64,000 nt of DNA, taken from positions 124,001 to 188,000 of the forward strand of contig JAXLZA010000007.1 of assembly GCA_046351135.1 (NCBI GenBank), read 5' to 3'. Within the stretch, counting starts at the first letter, position 1. Each line of letters opens with the position of its first letter. The notes beneath the pieces are model-generated. The model was not told the DNA's origin and ran no database searches. It saw only the letters and a program-made list of their open reading frames with translations. Source of the DNA: UBA4427 sp046351135. Lineage in GTDB: Bacteria; Myxococcota_A; UBA9160; UBA4427. Positions 52,875-61,145 of this stretch are shown here, one piece after another. Both the position numbers and the translations under genes were made by a program.

Positions 52875-54743
52875 CTAGCGCTTGTGTCGTTCGACCAGCT
52901 GGTCGAGGTCGCGCACCGCCCCTTTGGCCGCGCTCGTCGTCATCATCGCGTAGGCGCGCAGCGCCTTCGAGACCTCGCGCTTGCGGTTCGGCACGAAGGC
53001 GGCGCTGCCGCGCTCGAGCATCGCCGCGCGCCGGCGGGCGATCACGTCGTCGGGGACGAGCAGCTCGATCCGGCGCTTCGGGATGTCGATCCGGATGCGG
53101 TCGCCCTCCTCGACGAGGCCGATCGTGCCGCCCTCGGCGGCTTCCGGCGAGACGTGGCCGATCGAGAGGCCCGAGGTGCCGCCGCTGAAGCGGCCGTCGG
53201 TGACCAGGGCGCAGGCCTTGCCCAGCTTCTTCGCCTTGATGTAGGAGGTCGGGTAGAGCATCTCCTGCATGCCGGGCCCGCCCTTCGGCCCTTCGTAGGC
53301 GATGAGCACGACGTCGCCGGGCTTGATCTGACCGGAGAGGATCGCGTCGCAGGCGCTGTCCTGGGAGTGGAAGACGCGTGCGGGGCCTTCGAAGAGCCAG
53401 ATCGACTCGTCGACGCCCGCCGTCTTCACGACGCAGCCTTCCTCCGCGAGGTTGCCGTAGAGGACGGCGAGGCCGCCCTCGCGGCTGTAGGCGTGGTCGG
53501 CCGAGCGGATGCATCCGTTCACGGCGTCGTCGTCGGTCGAGTCGAAGTACTTGTCCTGCGAGAACGCGATCGTCGTGCGGACGCCGCCCGGCGCAGCCAG
53601 GGCGAAGGCCCGGGCCTCGGGGCTCGTCGTCGGCCGACGGAGGTCGTGGCGATCGATCGCCTCGCCGAGGCTCTTTGCGTGGACCGTGGGCACGTCGCGA
53701 TGGATCAGGCCCGCACGATCGAGCTCGCCCAGGATCGTGAAGATGCCACCGGCGCGGTGGACGTCCTCGACGTGATACTTCTCGGTCGCCGGAGCGACCT
53801 TGCAGAGGTTCGGGACCCGGCGCGAGAGGCGGTCGATGTCGGCCATCGTGAAGTTCACGCCGGCCTCGTGGGCGATGCCCAGGATGTGGAGGATCGTGTT
53901 GGTCGAGCCGCCCATCGCGATGTCGAGGGCCATCGCGTTCTCGAAGGCCTCGAAGGGGGCGATGCTGCGGGGGAGCACCGAGTCGTCCCCGTCCACGTAG
54001 TACTGCTTCGCCATCTCGACGATCCGGCGGCCGGCGCGCTCGAAGAGCTCCCAGCGCCGGGCGTGGGTCGCGACGATCGTGCCGTTGCCGGGCAGGGCGA
54101 GGCCGAGGGCCTCGTTCAGGCAGTTCATGCTGTTCGCGGTGAACATGCCCGAGCAGGACCCGCAGGTCGGGCAGGCGGAGCGCTCCATCTCGAGCAGCTC
54201 CGCGTCGGAGACGGCGTCGTCGCCCGCCGCGATCATCGGATCGATGAGATCGAGCTTGCGGCCCGCGCGGTCGTGGGTCCCCTTCGACTTGCCCGCTTCC
54301 ATCGGGCCGCCGGAGACGAAGATCGTCGGGATGTTCAGGCGCATGGTCGCGAGCAGCATGCCCGGCGTGATCTTGTCGCAGTTCGAGATGCAGACGAGCG
54401 CGTCGGCGACGTGGGCCTGGACCATGTACTCGACGCTGTCGGCGATCAGGTCCCGGGACGGCAGCGAGTAGAGCATCCCGCCGTGGCCCATCGCGATGCC
54501 GTCGTCGACGGCGATCGTGTTGAACTCGACGCCCCAGCCGCCGGCGGCGTCGATGACTTTCTTCACCCGCTGGCCGACGTCGTGGAGATGGACGTGGCCG
54601 GGCACGAACTGCGTGAAGCTGTTGGCGATGGCGATGATCGGCTTGCGGAAGTCGGCATCGGTCATGCCGGTGGCGCGCCAGAGGGCACGGGCCCCGGCCA
54701 TGTTGCGTCCTGCGGTCGTCGTACGGCTTCGATATCCCTGCAT
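52875..54743 (-). CDS. ilvD: Dihydroxy-acid dehydratase IlvD
   Basis: 622 residues. It dehydrates dihydroxy-isovalerate/methylvalerate in valine, leucine and isoleucine synthesis. The N-terminus YRSRTTTAGRNMAGARALWR matches E. coli IlvD. Fe-S cysteines are in CISNCDKITPGM and CPTCGSCSGMFTANSMNCL. The C-terminus has GRFSGGTSGLSIGHVSPEA. The ATG at 54743 lies seven bases after a TATTCT box with no Shine-Dalgarno, predicting a leaderless mRNA. The SelD fusion starts 25 bases downstream. Confidence 0.95.
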   Translation of the reverse strand: MQGYRSRTTTAGRNMAGARALWRATGMTDADFRKPIIAIANSFTQFVPGHVHLHDVGQRVKKVIDAAGGWGVEFNTIAVDDGIAMGHGGMLYSLPSRDLIADSVEYMVQAHVADALVCISNCDKITPGMLLATMRLNIPTIFVSGGPMEAGKSKGTHDRAGRKLDLIDPMIAAGDDAVSDAELLEMERSACPTCGSCSGMFTANSMNCLNEALGLALPGNGTIVATHARRWELFERAGRRIVEMAKQYYVDGDDSVLPRSIAPFEAFENAMALDIAMGGSTNTILHILGIAHEAGVNFTMADIDRLSRRVPNLCKVAPATEKYHVEDVHRAGGIFTILGELDRAGLIHRDVPTVHAKSLGEAIDRHDLRRPTTSPEARAFALAAPGGVRTTIAFSQDKYFDSTDDDAVNGCIRSADHAYSREGGLAVLYGNLAEEGCVVKTAGVDESIWLFEGPARVFHSQDSACDAILSGQIKPGDVVLIAYEGPKGGPGMQEMLYPTSYIKAKKLGKACALVTDGRFSGGTSGLSIGHVSPEAAEGGTIGLVEEGDRIRIDIPKRRIELLVPDDVIARRRAAMLERGSAAFVPNRKREVSKALRAYAMMTTSAAKGAVRDLDQLVERHKR

Positions 54744-54750
54744 GACCGCG

Positions 54751-54756
54751 AGAATA
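54751..54756 (-). promoter_or_regulatory. Predicted -10 box TATTCT of ilvD
   Basis: TATTCT (minus strand) ends seven bases before the ilvD ATG, matching the leaderless geometry seen elsewhere in the window. It would make ilvD the first gene of the downstream SelD-TRAP operon. Confidence 0.5.
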
Positions 54757-54782
54757 GGAGCGGTTTCGAGGGTCTGCACGAA

Positions 54783-54808
54783 GCCCGGGCCGGGGCCGGG
54801 GCCCGGGC
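54783..54808 (-). terminator. All-GC hairpin between the P450 and ilvD
   Basis: A perfect nine-base-pair stem GCCCGGGCC/GGCCCGGGC with an eight-base loop follows the P450 stop by 24 bases. No T-run follows on the minus strand. It could terminate the lysC-P450 transcript ahead of the ilvD promoter. Confidence 0.4.
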
Positions 54809-54832
54809 CCGCCGCCGGGGACCGGGCCGGGC

Positions 54833-56164
54833 TCAGCTCCGCCGGGCGTAGCCGACGCGACAGGGCCGGTCCGCCCGGGCGACGCCGCCGATCTGCCGGC
54901 GGAGCGGCCGAGGGTCCCGGAAACGGGGCGTCAGATCGAAGCGCTCGACGAGCGCCCGGGTCGCGATGCGGATCGACGAGATCGAGAAGCGGGCAGCCGG
55001 GCAGTAGTGGGCCCCGTGCCCGAAGGTGGAGACGAGCTCCTTCCCCGCGAGCTCCTTCGTCCGCTGGAAGAGCGGTCCCCGGTAGTGGTCCGGATCGAAG
55101 CGATCGAGGCCCGGCGCCGCCGTCGTGTTGGTCACCGACATCATCGTCGCCAGCGAGAGGCCGGGCTCGAGGCGGTAGCGCGCGTGCTCGTCGGCGAGGG
55201 TGCAGGGCCGGAGGATCCGCCGCAGCACGATCGAGCGCTGGCGCAGCCGGATCGACTCGTGGGCACACCGCTCGAGCAGCGCGTCGTCCCCCTGCCGCAC
55301 CGCCTCGAGCAGCGCCGGCCGCTCGAGCAGGTGGACCAGGGTCCAGGCCATCGCGGCGAAGAGGTTCGACTGGGAGCCCATGTGGACGAGCACGACGTCC
55401 CGAGCGATGCCCTGGTCGCGGGCCGCGCCGTCGACGTCGGCCCAGGCGGTGCGGATGCGGTCGAAGAAGCCGGGCTCGCTCGCGCTCCCCGCCGCCGCGA
55501 GCGGCGCGCTCTCGCGCAGGATCTCGGCGTAGATCGAATCGATCGTCGCGAGGGCCGCCTGCTCGCGGCGCTTGCCGGTGGCCCAGGTCCAGAAGGCGCG
55601 GGGCGGATGGACGAAGGACTCGGAGCTGTCGAGGGCATCGAAGGCCGTGACCAGGCGCTCGAAGTGGCGGGGCGTCGTGGCGGCGCGGCTGCCCCAGGAG
55701 GCGAGGCCCATGCGGTGGGCCAGGCGCCGGCAGTGGGCGAACGCCTCGAGCTCGCCGCGGGCCCCGAGCGCGTCGAGCTCGAGGGCGACTGCGGCCTTCA
55801 GGTTCTCGAGATAGACCTCGACGTCCTCCCGGGCGAAGAGCATGTGGGGATAGGTCCGGCGGCCGACGAAGAGCTCGCCCGGGACCTTGTGGGCGAGCAT
55901 CCCGAAGTCGGCGACGCCCTTGCTGGCCTCGGCCTCGGGCAGGGCCCAGAGGCTCTTCACGCCCTCCGGCGAGAACACGCAGAAGAGGCGATACCCGAAG
56001 GCCTCGACGAGGAAGGTGTCGCCGACGCGCTCGCGCGTCCGCTGGAAGAAGGCCGTCGGATCGTTCAGCAGGGCGAGGCCGGCGCCGACCCAGGGCAGGG
56101 GCCCCGCCACGCGCGGCGCCGCGCTCGAAGGCCGCTCCGGCTCCGACGTCGTGGGATCGGACAC
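54833..56164 (-). CDS. Cytochrome P450
   Basis: 443 residues, soluble bacterial size. Heme-binding loop FGHGAHYCPAARFS with Cys388; K-helix ExxR is Glu303 to Arg306 (HESIRLRQ). The I-helix reads VHMGSQSNLFAAMAW, without the usual acid-Thr oxygen-activation pair. That is a feature of CYP7/CYP8-like and some other non-classical P450s. Substrate unknown; a lipid or sterol-like molecule would fit the neighbourhood of EthD, LLM and acyl-CoA genes. The GTG start has GGGAGGG five bases upstream. lysC ends 50 bases upstream. No ferredoxin partner is adjacent. Confidence 0.9.
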   Translation of the reverse strand: MSDPTTSEPERPSSAAPRVAGPLPWVGAGLALLNDPTAFFQRTRERVGDTFLVEAFGYRLFCVFSPEGVKSLWALPEAEASKGVADFGMLAHKVPGELFVGRRTYPHMLFAREDVEVYLENLKAAVALELDALGARGELEAFAHCRRLAHRMGLASWGSRAATTPRHFERLVTAFDALDSSESFVHPPRAFWTWATGKRREQAALATIDSIYAEILRESAPLAAAGSASEPGFFDRIRTAWADVDGAARDQGIARDVVLVHMGSQSNLFAAMAWTLVHLLERPALLEAVRQGDDALLERCAHESIRLRQRSIVLRRILRPCTLADEHARYRLEPGLSLATMMSVTNTTAAPGLDRFDPDHYRGPLFQRTKELAGKELVSTFGHGAHYCPAARFSISSIRIATRALVERFDLTPRFRDPRPLRRQIGGVARADRPCRVGYARRS

Positions 56165-56214
56165 GCTCGCCCTCCCGAATCGAGTCCCGAACGGCGATCC
56201 CGACGGCGCCCGGC

Positions 56215-57561
56215 TCAGCTCCGGGACGCGGGCGTGTCGGCGAACGCCGCGTAGATCGCCCGCACCGTCCGCTCGAAGTCCGTGTTCTCGACGCCGACGA
56301 TGATGTTGAGCTCGGAGGAGCCCTGATCGATCATGCGGATGTTGATGCCCGCGGCAGCGAGCGCGCCGAAGAGCTGGGCCGCCGTGCCCGGCTGATGGCT
56401 CATGCCGCGTCCGACCGTGGCGACGAGCGCGATGCCCGGGTTGACCTCGATCGAGTCCGGCTGGCAGACCTCGCGGATCTCGGCGAGCAGCTGGTCGAGC
56501 TTCCCGTCGACGGCGTCGCTCTTGAGGATGATCGAGAGGGTGTCGATCCCGCTCGGCATGTGCTCCCACGAGAGGCCGTGGCGCTCGAGGACGGAGAGCA
56601 GCCGCCGGCCGTAGCCGATCTCGGCGTTCATCAGCGTCTTCTCGAGGGCGATGATCGTGAAGTCCTTGCGACCGGCGATGCCCGTCACGCGGCCGGCGGG
56701 CACGCCCTCCTGGCCGGCGGCGGTGATGCGCGTGCCCGGCGCCTCGGGCTCGTTGGTGTTCAGGATCTGCACCGGGATCCCCGCGATGCGGACCGGGAAG
56801 ATCGCCTCCTCGTGGAGCACCGTCGCGCCCATGTAGGAGAGCTCGCGCAGCTCGCGGTAGGTGATCGAGGGGATCGTGCGGGGGCGCTCGACGATCCGCG
56901 GATCCGTCATGAGCAGCCCCGAGACGTCGGTCCAGTTCTCGTACAGCTCGGCCCCGACGCCGCGGGCCACGATCGAGCCCGTCATGTCGCTGCCGCCGCG
57001 GGAGAAGGTCTTGATCGCGCCGTCGGGCAGCGCGCCGTAGAAGCCGGGCACGACCCCGGACTTCTCCCGCCCGAGGCGGTCGGCGACGCGGGCCTGGGTC
57101 TCCTCCGAGAGGAAGCGACCGTTCGCATCGAAGAGGATCATGTCGGCCGGATCGACGAAGGGGCGATCGAGCAGCCGCGCCACGATCAGGCCGCAGAGGT
57201 ACTCGCCGCGGCTGGCGGCGTAGTCGGCGCCGGCCCCTCCGCGGATCTTCGCGTGGACGCCGGCGAGGGCGGGATCGAGGTCGTAGGCGAGGCCGAGATC
57301 CGACACGATCTTGCGGTAGCGCTCGGCGATGAGGTCGAAGATCTGGTCGAAGGAGGCGCCCTTCGGATCGGGCTTCCGCGTCGCGGCGTCCGCGCGATAG
57401 AGCAGGTCGGTCACCTTCTCGTCCGCGGAGAAGCGCTTGCCCGGCGCCGACGGGACGACGAAGCGGCGATCGGGCCGCGCCTCGACGATCGCCCGCACCT
57501 TCCGCAGCTGGTCCGCATCGGCCACGCTGCTGCCGCCGAACTTACAAACCCGGATGCCCAT
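56215..57561 (-). CDS. lysC: Aspartate kinase
   Basis: 448 residues, monofunctional class close to E. coli LysC (449). It phosphorylates aspartate, the first step to lysine, methionine, threonine and isoleucine. N-terminus RVCKFGGSSVADADQLRKV with the kinase FGGSS; FSRGGSDMTGSIVARG; two C-terminal ACT domains for feedback (FTIIALEKTLMNAEIGYGRRL and VATVGRGMSHQPGTAAQLF). The start ATG 57561 is preceded by GGACGGGA. Upstream a TACACT box and two 15-base direct repeats form the leader. Confidence 0.95.
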   Translation of the reverse strand: MGIRVCKFGGSSVADADQLRKVRAIVEARPDRRFVVPSAPGKRFSADEKVTDLLYRADAATRKPDPKGASFDQIFDLIAERYRKIVSDLGLAYDLDPALAGVHAKIRGGAGADYAASRGEYLCGLIVARLLDRPFVDPADMILFDANGRFLSEETQARVADRLGREKSGVVPGFYGALPDGAIKTFSRGGSDMTGSIVARGVGAELYENWTDVSGLLMTDPRIVERPRTIPSITYRELRELSYMGATVLHEEAIFPVRIAGIPVQILNTNEPEAPGTRITAAGQEGVPAGRVTGIAGRKDFTIIALEKTLMNAEIGYGRRLLSVLERHGLSWEHMPSGIDTLSIILKSDAVDGKLDQLLAEIREVCQPDSIEVNPGIALVATVGRGMSHQPGTAAQLFGALAAAGINIRMIDQGSSELNIIVGVENTDFERTVRAIYAAFADTPASRS

Positions 57562-57588
57562 TCCCGTCCGCCTGGCGTGTCCGCCCGG

Positions 57589-57626
57589 AATCGGCGGCGC
57601 AGTCCCCAAATCGGCGGCGCAGTGTA
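57589..57626 (-). promoter_or_regulatory. lysC leader with two 15-base direct repeats and a TACACT box
   Basis: AATCGGCGGCGCAGT occurs at 57589-57603 and again at 57609-57623 (20-base period). On the minus strand TACACT (57621-57626) could be the -10, so the RNA leader would start near 57613. It would contain one full copy and a partial second. The role is unknown; an operator for a dimeric regulator is possible. Confidence 0.4.
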
Positions 57627-57698
57627 GTCGGAAGGGGGGCGCGGCGGAAGGTCGTCGGAGCGGCAACTTCGCCGCGCGGACCGGCAGCTGCCTTCGGA

Positions 57699-57704
57699 TA
57701 GACT
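57699..57704 (+). promoter_or_regulatory. Predicted -10 box TAGACT of rsuA
   Basis: TAGACT ends eight bases before the ATG at 57713 and no ribosome binding site intervenes. This is the same leaderless layout as elsewhere in the window. Confidence 0.5.
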
Positions 57705-57712
57705 CGTCGCGC

Positions 57713-58456
57713 ATGGCCAGGTCGGAATCCAAAGCACGCGCCTCGATGCGCCTCGACGCCTACCTCTCGCGGGCGGGTCTCGCGTCCCGACGCGAGGCCC
57801 GGGAGTGGATCCGCGCCGGGCGGGTCCGCGTCGACGGGGCCGTCTGCCGCGAGCCCGCGACCCGGATCGAGGGCCAGGCCGTGACCCTCGAGGACGCCCG
57901 GGTCGAGCGGCCCGGGGAGACCCGAGACTGGCTGGTCCACAAGCCCGTCGGCCTCGCCTGCAGTCGCGATCCCCGCGAGTCGCCCCTCGTCTACGACCTG
58001 CTCGAGCCCGCCCTGCGCCAGCGCCCGGTCCAGATCGCCGGCCGCCTCGACCGGGCGACCTCAGGGCTGCTCGTGCTGACGACCGACGGCGACTTCGTCC
58101 ATCGCCTGACCCATCCGAGCCGCAAGCTCCCGAAGCGCTACCGCATCGGCTACCGCGGGGAGCTGCCCCTCGACGCGGTGGCGCGCTGTCTCGAGGGGAT
58201 CCTGCTCGAGGGCGAGGATCGACCGACGCGACCCGCCGAGCTCACGCTCGAGGGCCCCGGCCAGGCCACGCTCGTCCTGCGTGAAGGCCGGACGCATCAG
58301 GTCCGGCGCATGTTTCGCGCGCTCGGGAGCTTCGTCGAGGCGCTTCACCGCGACCGGATCGGCGACCTCGTCCTGCCTCCGGATCTCGAGCCCGGCGCGG
58401 TGCGCCCCCTCGCGCCCGAGGAGCGCGCGCTCCTGCTGAGCGAGAGCAGCTTGTAG
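57713..58456 (+). CDS. rsuA: RsuA-family pseudouridine synthase
   Basis: 247 residues. An S4 RNA-binding domain is at the start (RLDAYLSRAGLASRREAREWIRAGRVRVDG). The catalytic domain has IAGRLDRATSGLLVLTTDG with the nucleophilic Asp, KLPKRYRI, and EGRTHQVRRMFRALG. It converts a uridine in rRNA (position 516 of 16S in E. coli RsuA, or the RluE/B/F sites) to pseudouridine; the exact target cannot be fixed. The last 112 bases overlap the convergent methyltransferase gene. Confidence 0.92.
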   Translation: MARSESKARASMRLDAYLSRAGLASRREAREWIRAGRVRVDGAVCREPATRIEGQAVTLEDARVERPGETRDWLVHKPVGLACSRDPRESPLVYDLLEPALRQRPVQIAGRLDRATSGLLVLTTDGDFVHRLTHPSRKLPKRYRIGYRGELPLDAVARCLEGILLEGEDRPTRPAELTLEGPGQATLVLREGRTHQVRRMFRALGSFVEALHRDRIGDLVLPPDLEPGAVRPLAPEERALLLSESSL

Positions 58457-59469
58457 CCCCGGGCGTCGGCGACCAGCGCGACCTCGCCCTGGCGGGCGAG
58501 CGGCGCCTCGTAGGGGAGCGTGCGGTTCGCGACGAGCAGCGCGCGGGCGTTGCGCGCGAGCCAGCCGGCGAGCGAGTCGAAGAGGGCGAGCGCCGGCGCG
58601 AGGTCGACCTCGGGCCCGCGGTGGTGGAAGGGCGGATTGACGAGGGCGAGGTCGAAGCCCGTCTCGGGCGGCTTCTCCCGGGCGTCCCACCACAGCACGC
58701 GGCAGCGCCCCGCGATCCCGAGCCGGGCCGCGTTGCGCTCGGTGCAGGCCACCGCCCGCGCGTCGGCATCGACGAGCAGGACCTCGGCCTCGGGGAGCAG
58801 CCGGGCCGCGGCGAGGCCGAGCACGCCGGTGCCGCAGCCGAGATCGACGATGCGCTTCGGCGGCTTCGCGCGGAGGAAGGGCGCGAGGTGCTCGAGCAGG
58901 AGCTCGCTGCCGGGATCGAGGCGCTTCGCGCTGAAGACGCCGGGCAGCGTCTCGAGCTCGAAGGCGGGCAGGTCGAGGTCCGCGACCTCGACCCGGATCG
59001 GCTCCGTCGCCTCGCGCTCGGGGCCACCGCCGTCGCCCGACTTGCGGAAGCGCACGACCCGCGCCCGGGCGCGATTCGCGACGACGACGCCGGGCTGGCC
59101 GAGCTGCTCGGATAGACGCTTGACCGCGGACACGATGCCCAGGGTGTTGGGTCCCGCGAAGAGCAGCTCGCCGCCCGGCGCGAGGATGCGCCAGGCCTCG
59201 ACGAGGTCGTCGAAGGTCGCGGCGCGGCTCTTCTGCAGATGCACGATCGCCTGCGCGAAGCTTCCGCTCTCGATCGCGCGGGCGTCGGCGCGGACCGCGC
59301 GCCCGGCCTTCTCCTCGGCGAGGTGGAGGTCCCGCCAGGGCAGGATCGACACCCCGCCGTTCGCCTCGACCGCGAGCGCGGACTGGAACTCGCAGACCTC
59401 GCCGGGCCGCAGCACGTCGGGGTCGAGCACGAGAGCCTCGCTGCGCTTCGAGCGCCGCCCCGCGCTCAC
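58345..59469 (-). CDS. rRNA guanine methyltransferase, RlmG/RsmC type
   Basis: 374 residues. The two-domain RlmG/RsmC layout is visible: an N-terminal degenerate methyltransferase domain (FAQAIVHLQKSRAATFDDL, ILAPGGELLFAGPN) and a catalytic C-terminal domain. The latter has LDPGSELLLEHLAPFL, the SAM loop IVDLGCGTGVLGLAAA, LLVDADARAVACTERNAA and the active-site FDLALVNPPFHHRG. It methylates the N2 of a guanine in rRNA. The conserved part ends near KLLSLSR. The last ~28 residues (Arg/Ser/Gly-rich) are coded antisense to the rsuA end and look like an extension after loss of an earlier stop. Coupled to pqqC by ATGA. Confidence 0.85.
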   Translation of the reverse strand: MSAGRRSKRSEALVLDPDVLRPGEVCEFQSALAVEANGGVSILPWRDLHLAEEKAGRAVRADARAIESGSFAQAIVHLQKSRAATFDDLVEAWRILAPGGELLFAGPNTLGIVSAVKRLSEQLGQPGVVVANRARARVVRFRKSGDGGGPEREATEPIRVEVADLDLPAFELETLPGVFSAKRLDPGSELLLEHLAPFLRAKPPKRIVDLGCGTGVLGLAAARLLPEAEVLLVDADARAVACTERNAARLGIAGRCRVLWWDAREKPPETGFDLALVNPPFHHRGPEVDLAPALALFDSLAGWLARNARALLVANRTLPYEAPLARQGEVALVADARGYKLLSLSRSARSSGARGRTAPGSRSGGRTRSPIRSR

Positions 59470-60206
59470 GAGCGGATCCGCGCGGCGAGCATCGGCGGCG
59501 GCCGCTCGTCGACGTAGGCCGTCTGCATCGCGTCGAGCATCGACCAGAGGATCTCGAGCTTCATCCGCAGCACCGCGAGGGCGCGGTCCTGCTGGGCGCG
59601 GGTCGTGAAGGTCTCGAGGGTGAAGGCGAGGCCGTGCTCGACGTCGCGGCGCGCCTCGGAGAGGCGCTTGCGGAAGTAGCCGTAGCCCTCGGCATCGATC
59701 CAGGGATAGAGCGCGGGCCAGTTCTCGAGGCGCTTCTGGTGGATCGTCGGCGCGAAGAGCTCGGTCAGCGACGAGGCGATCGCCTCCTGCCAGGGCGCCG
59801 TCTGCGCGAAGCGGACGTAGGCGTCGACGGCGAAGCGCACGCCCGGCAGCACGTGGCGCAGGTCGACGATCTCCGCGCGCTCGAGCCCGACGGCCTCCCC
59901 GAGGCGCAGCCAGGCCTCGATGCCGCCTTCGTCCCCGGTGTGGCCGTCGTGATCGAGGATGCGCTGGATCCAGGCGCGGCGGATCTCCCGATCGGGACAG
60001 TTCGAGAGGATCGCGGCGTCCTTGCGCGGGATCTGGATCTGGTAGTAGAACCGGTTCGCGACCCAGCCGCGCACCGCCCGCGGCGGCAGCCCGCCCTCGT
60101 TCATCGCGACGTGGAACGGGTGGTGGATGTGGTAGAAGCGGTCCATGCCGCGCAGGGCGGCCTCGAATTCCGCGGCGCTGCGCGGGCTGCTCGTCGGGGT
60201 CGTCAT
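59466..60206 (-). CDS. pqqC: Pyrroloquinoline-quinone synthase PqqC
   Basis: 246 residues. It catalyses the final ring closure and oxidation giving PQQ. Family signatures: FYHIHHPFHVAMNEGGL, WVANRFYYQIQIPRKDAAILSNCPD, IQRILDHDGH, LTELFAPTIHQKRLENWP and GLAFTLETF. It overlaps pqqB upstream and the methyltransferase downstream by ATGA. pqqA, pqqD and pqqE are not in the window. Confidence 0.96.
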   Translation of the reverse strand: MTTPTSSPRSAAEFEAALRGMDRFYHIHHPFHVAMNEGGLPPRAVRGWVANRFYYQIQIPRKDAAILSNCPDREIRRAWIQRILDHDGHTGDEGGIEAWLRLGEAVGLERAEIVDLRHVLPGVRFAVDAYVRFAQTAPWQEAIASSLTELFAPTIHQKRLENWPALYPWIDAEGYGYFRKRLSEARRDVEHGLAFTLETFTTRAQQDRALAVLRMKLEILWSMLDAMQTAYVDERPPPMLAARIRS

Positions 60207-61123
60207 GCGAACTCGAGCTCCATGCCGTCGTGGGCGACCTCGATGCCGAGCGCGTCGAGGCGCCGGCGCTCGGGGGAGTTGGGGTCGAGGATCGGATTGG
60301 TGTTGTTGATGTGGATCAGGATCTTGCGACCGGGCATCGCCGCGAGCTCCTCGACCATGCCGCCGCTCCCCGCCTGGGCGAGGTGGCCCATCTCGCGGCC
60401 GGTCTTCTGCGAGGCACCGCGGGCGCGCAGCTCGTCGTCGTTCCAGAGCGTGCCGTCGAGGAGCACGCAGTCGGCGCGGCGCGCCTCTTCACGGATGCGG
60501 TCGGTGAACGAGGCGAGGCCGGGGGCGTAGAAGCAGCGTCGGCCGCTCGCCCGGTCGACGAAGGAGAGGGCGATCGTGTCGTCCGGGGCGGGCTTGTGGC
60601 GGCGGGGGGAGTAGGGCGGGGCCTCGCCGGGAATCGGCAGGGGCACGAGCTCGACGCCCGGGATCCCGGGGATGCCGAAGGCGCGCTCGGCCACGGCGTC
60701 GATCGGGTGCCAGTCGATGCCGCAATAGGATTCGAGAACCCGAAGCAGCGGGTAGCCCGTCGTCAGGTCGGAGTGGACGCTCGGGGTGCAGTGGACCTGG
60801 AGGCGGGCGCGGTGCTCGCGCAGGGTCCTCAGGCCCGTCGCGTGGTCGATCTGGGCGTCGACGAGGAGCACCGCCGCGATCGCCGTGTCCCGCACCGCCC
60901 GCGCCGGCTGCAGCGGCGGGCAGCTCGCGATCTGGGCGCGGAGGTCGGGGGACGCGTTGACGAGCAGCCAGCTGCCGCCGCCGTCGGAGACGACCAGCGA
61001 GGACTGGGTCCGGGGCAGGGCGCGGCTCGTCCCCTCGCGCACGCCGCGGCAATTCGGGCAATTGCAGTTCCACTGTGGAAAGCCGCCGCCCGCCCCCGAG
61101 CCCAACACGATGATGCGCATCAT
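60203..61123 (-). CDS. pqqB: PQQ biosynthesis protein PqqB
   Basis: 306 residues. Metallo-beta-lactamase-fold hydroxylase acting on the PqqA-derived peptide before PqqC. N-terminus: LGSGAGGGFPQWNCNCPNCR, with the structural zinc cysteines. Other markers: SSLVVSDGGGSWLLVNASPDLR and IALSFVDRASGRRCFYAPG. The end has ILIHINNTNPILDPNSPERR. Two adjacent ATGs (61123, 61120); GAAGGATCGGGAA precedes. hemJ lies 22 bases upstream on the same strand. Confidence 0.96.
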   Translation of the reverse strand: MMRIIVLGSGAGGGFPQWNCNCPNCRGVREGTSRALPRTQSSLVVSDGGGSWLLVNASPDLRAQIASCPPLQPARAVRDTAIAAVLLVDAQIDHATGLRTLREHRARLQVHCTPSVHSDLTTGYPLLRVLESYCGIDWHPIDAVAERAFGIPGIPGVELVPLPIPGEAPPYSPRRHKPAPDDTIALSFVDRASGRRCFYAPGLASFTDRIREEARRADCVLLDGTLWNDDELRARGASQKTGREMGHLAQAGSGGMVEELAAMPGRKILIHINNTNPILDPNSPERRRLDALGIEVAHDGMELEFA

Positions 61124-61145
61124 TTCCCGATCCTTCGTGGCCGCG

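Noticed and set aside
54766..54832. GC-rich GGGCC repeats as a CRISPR-like or satellite array
   Set aside because: They are irregular short runs that form one hairpin, with no spacer structure.
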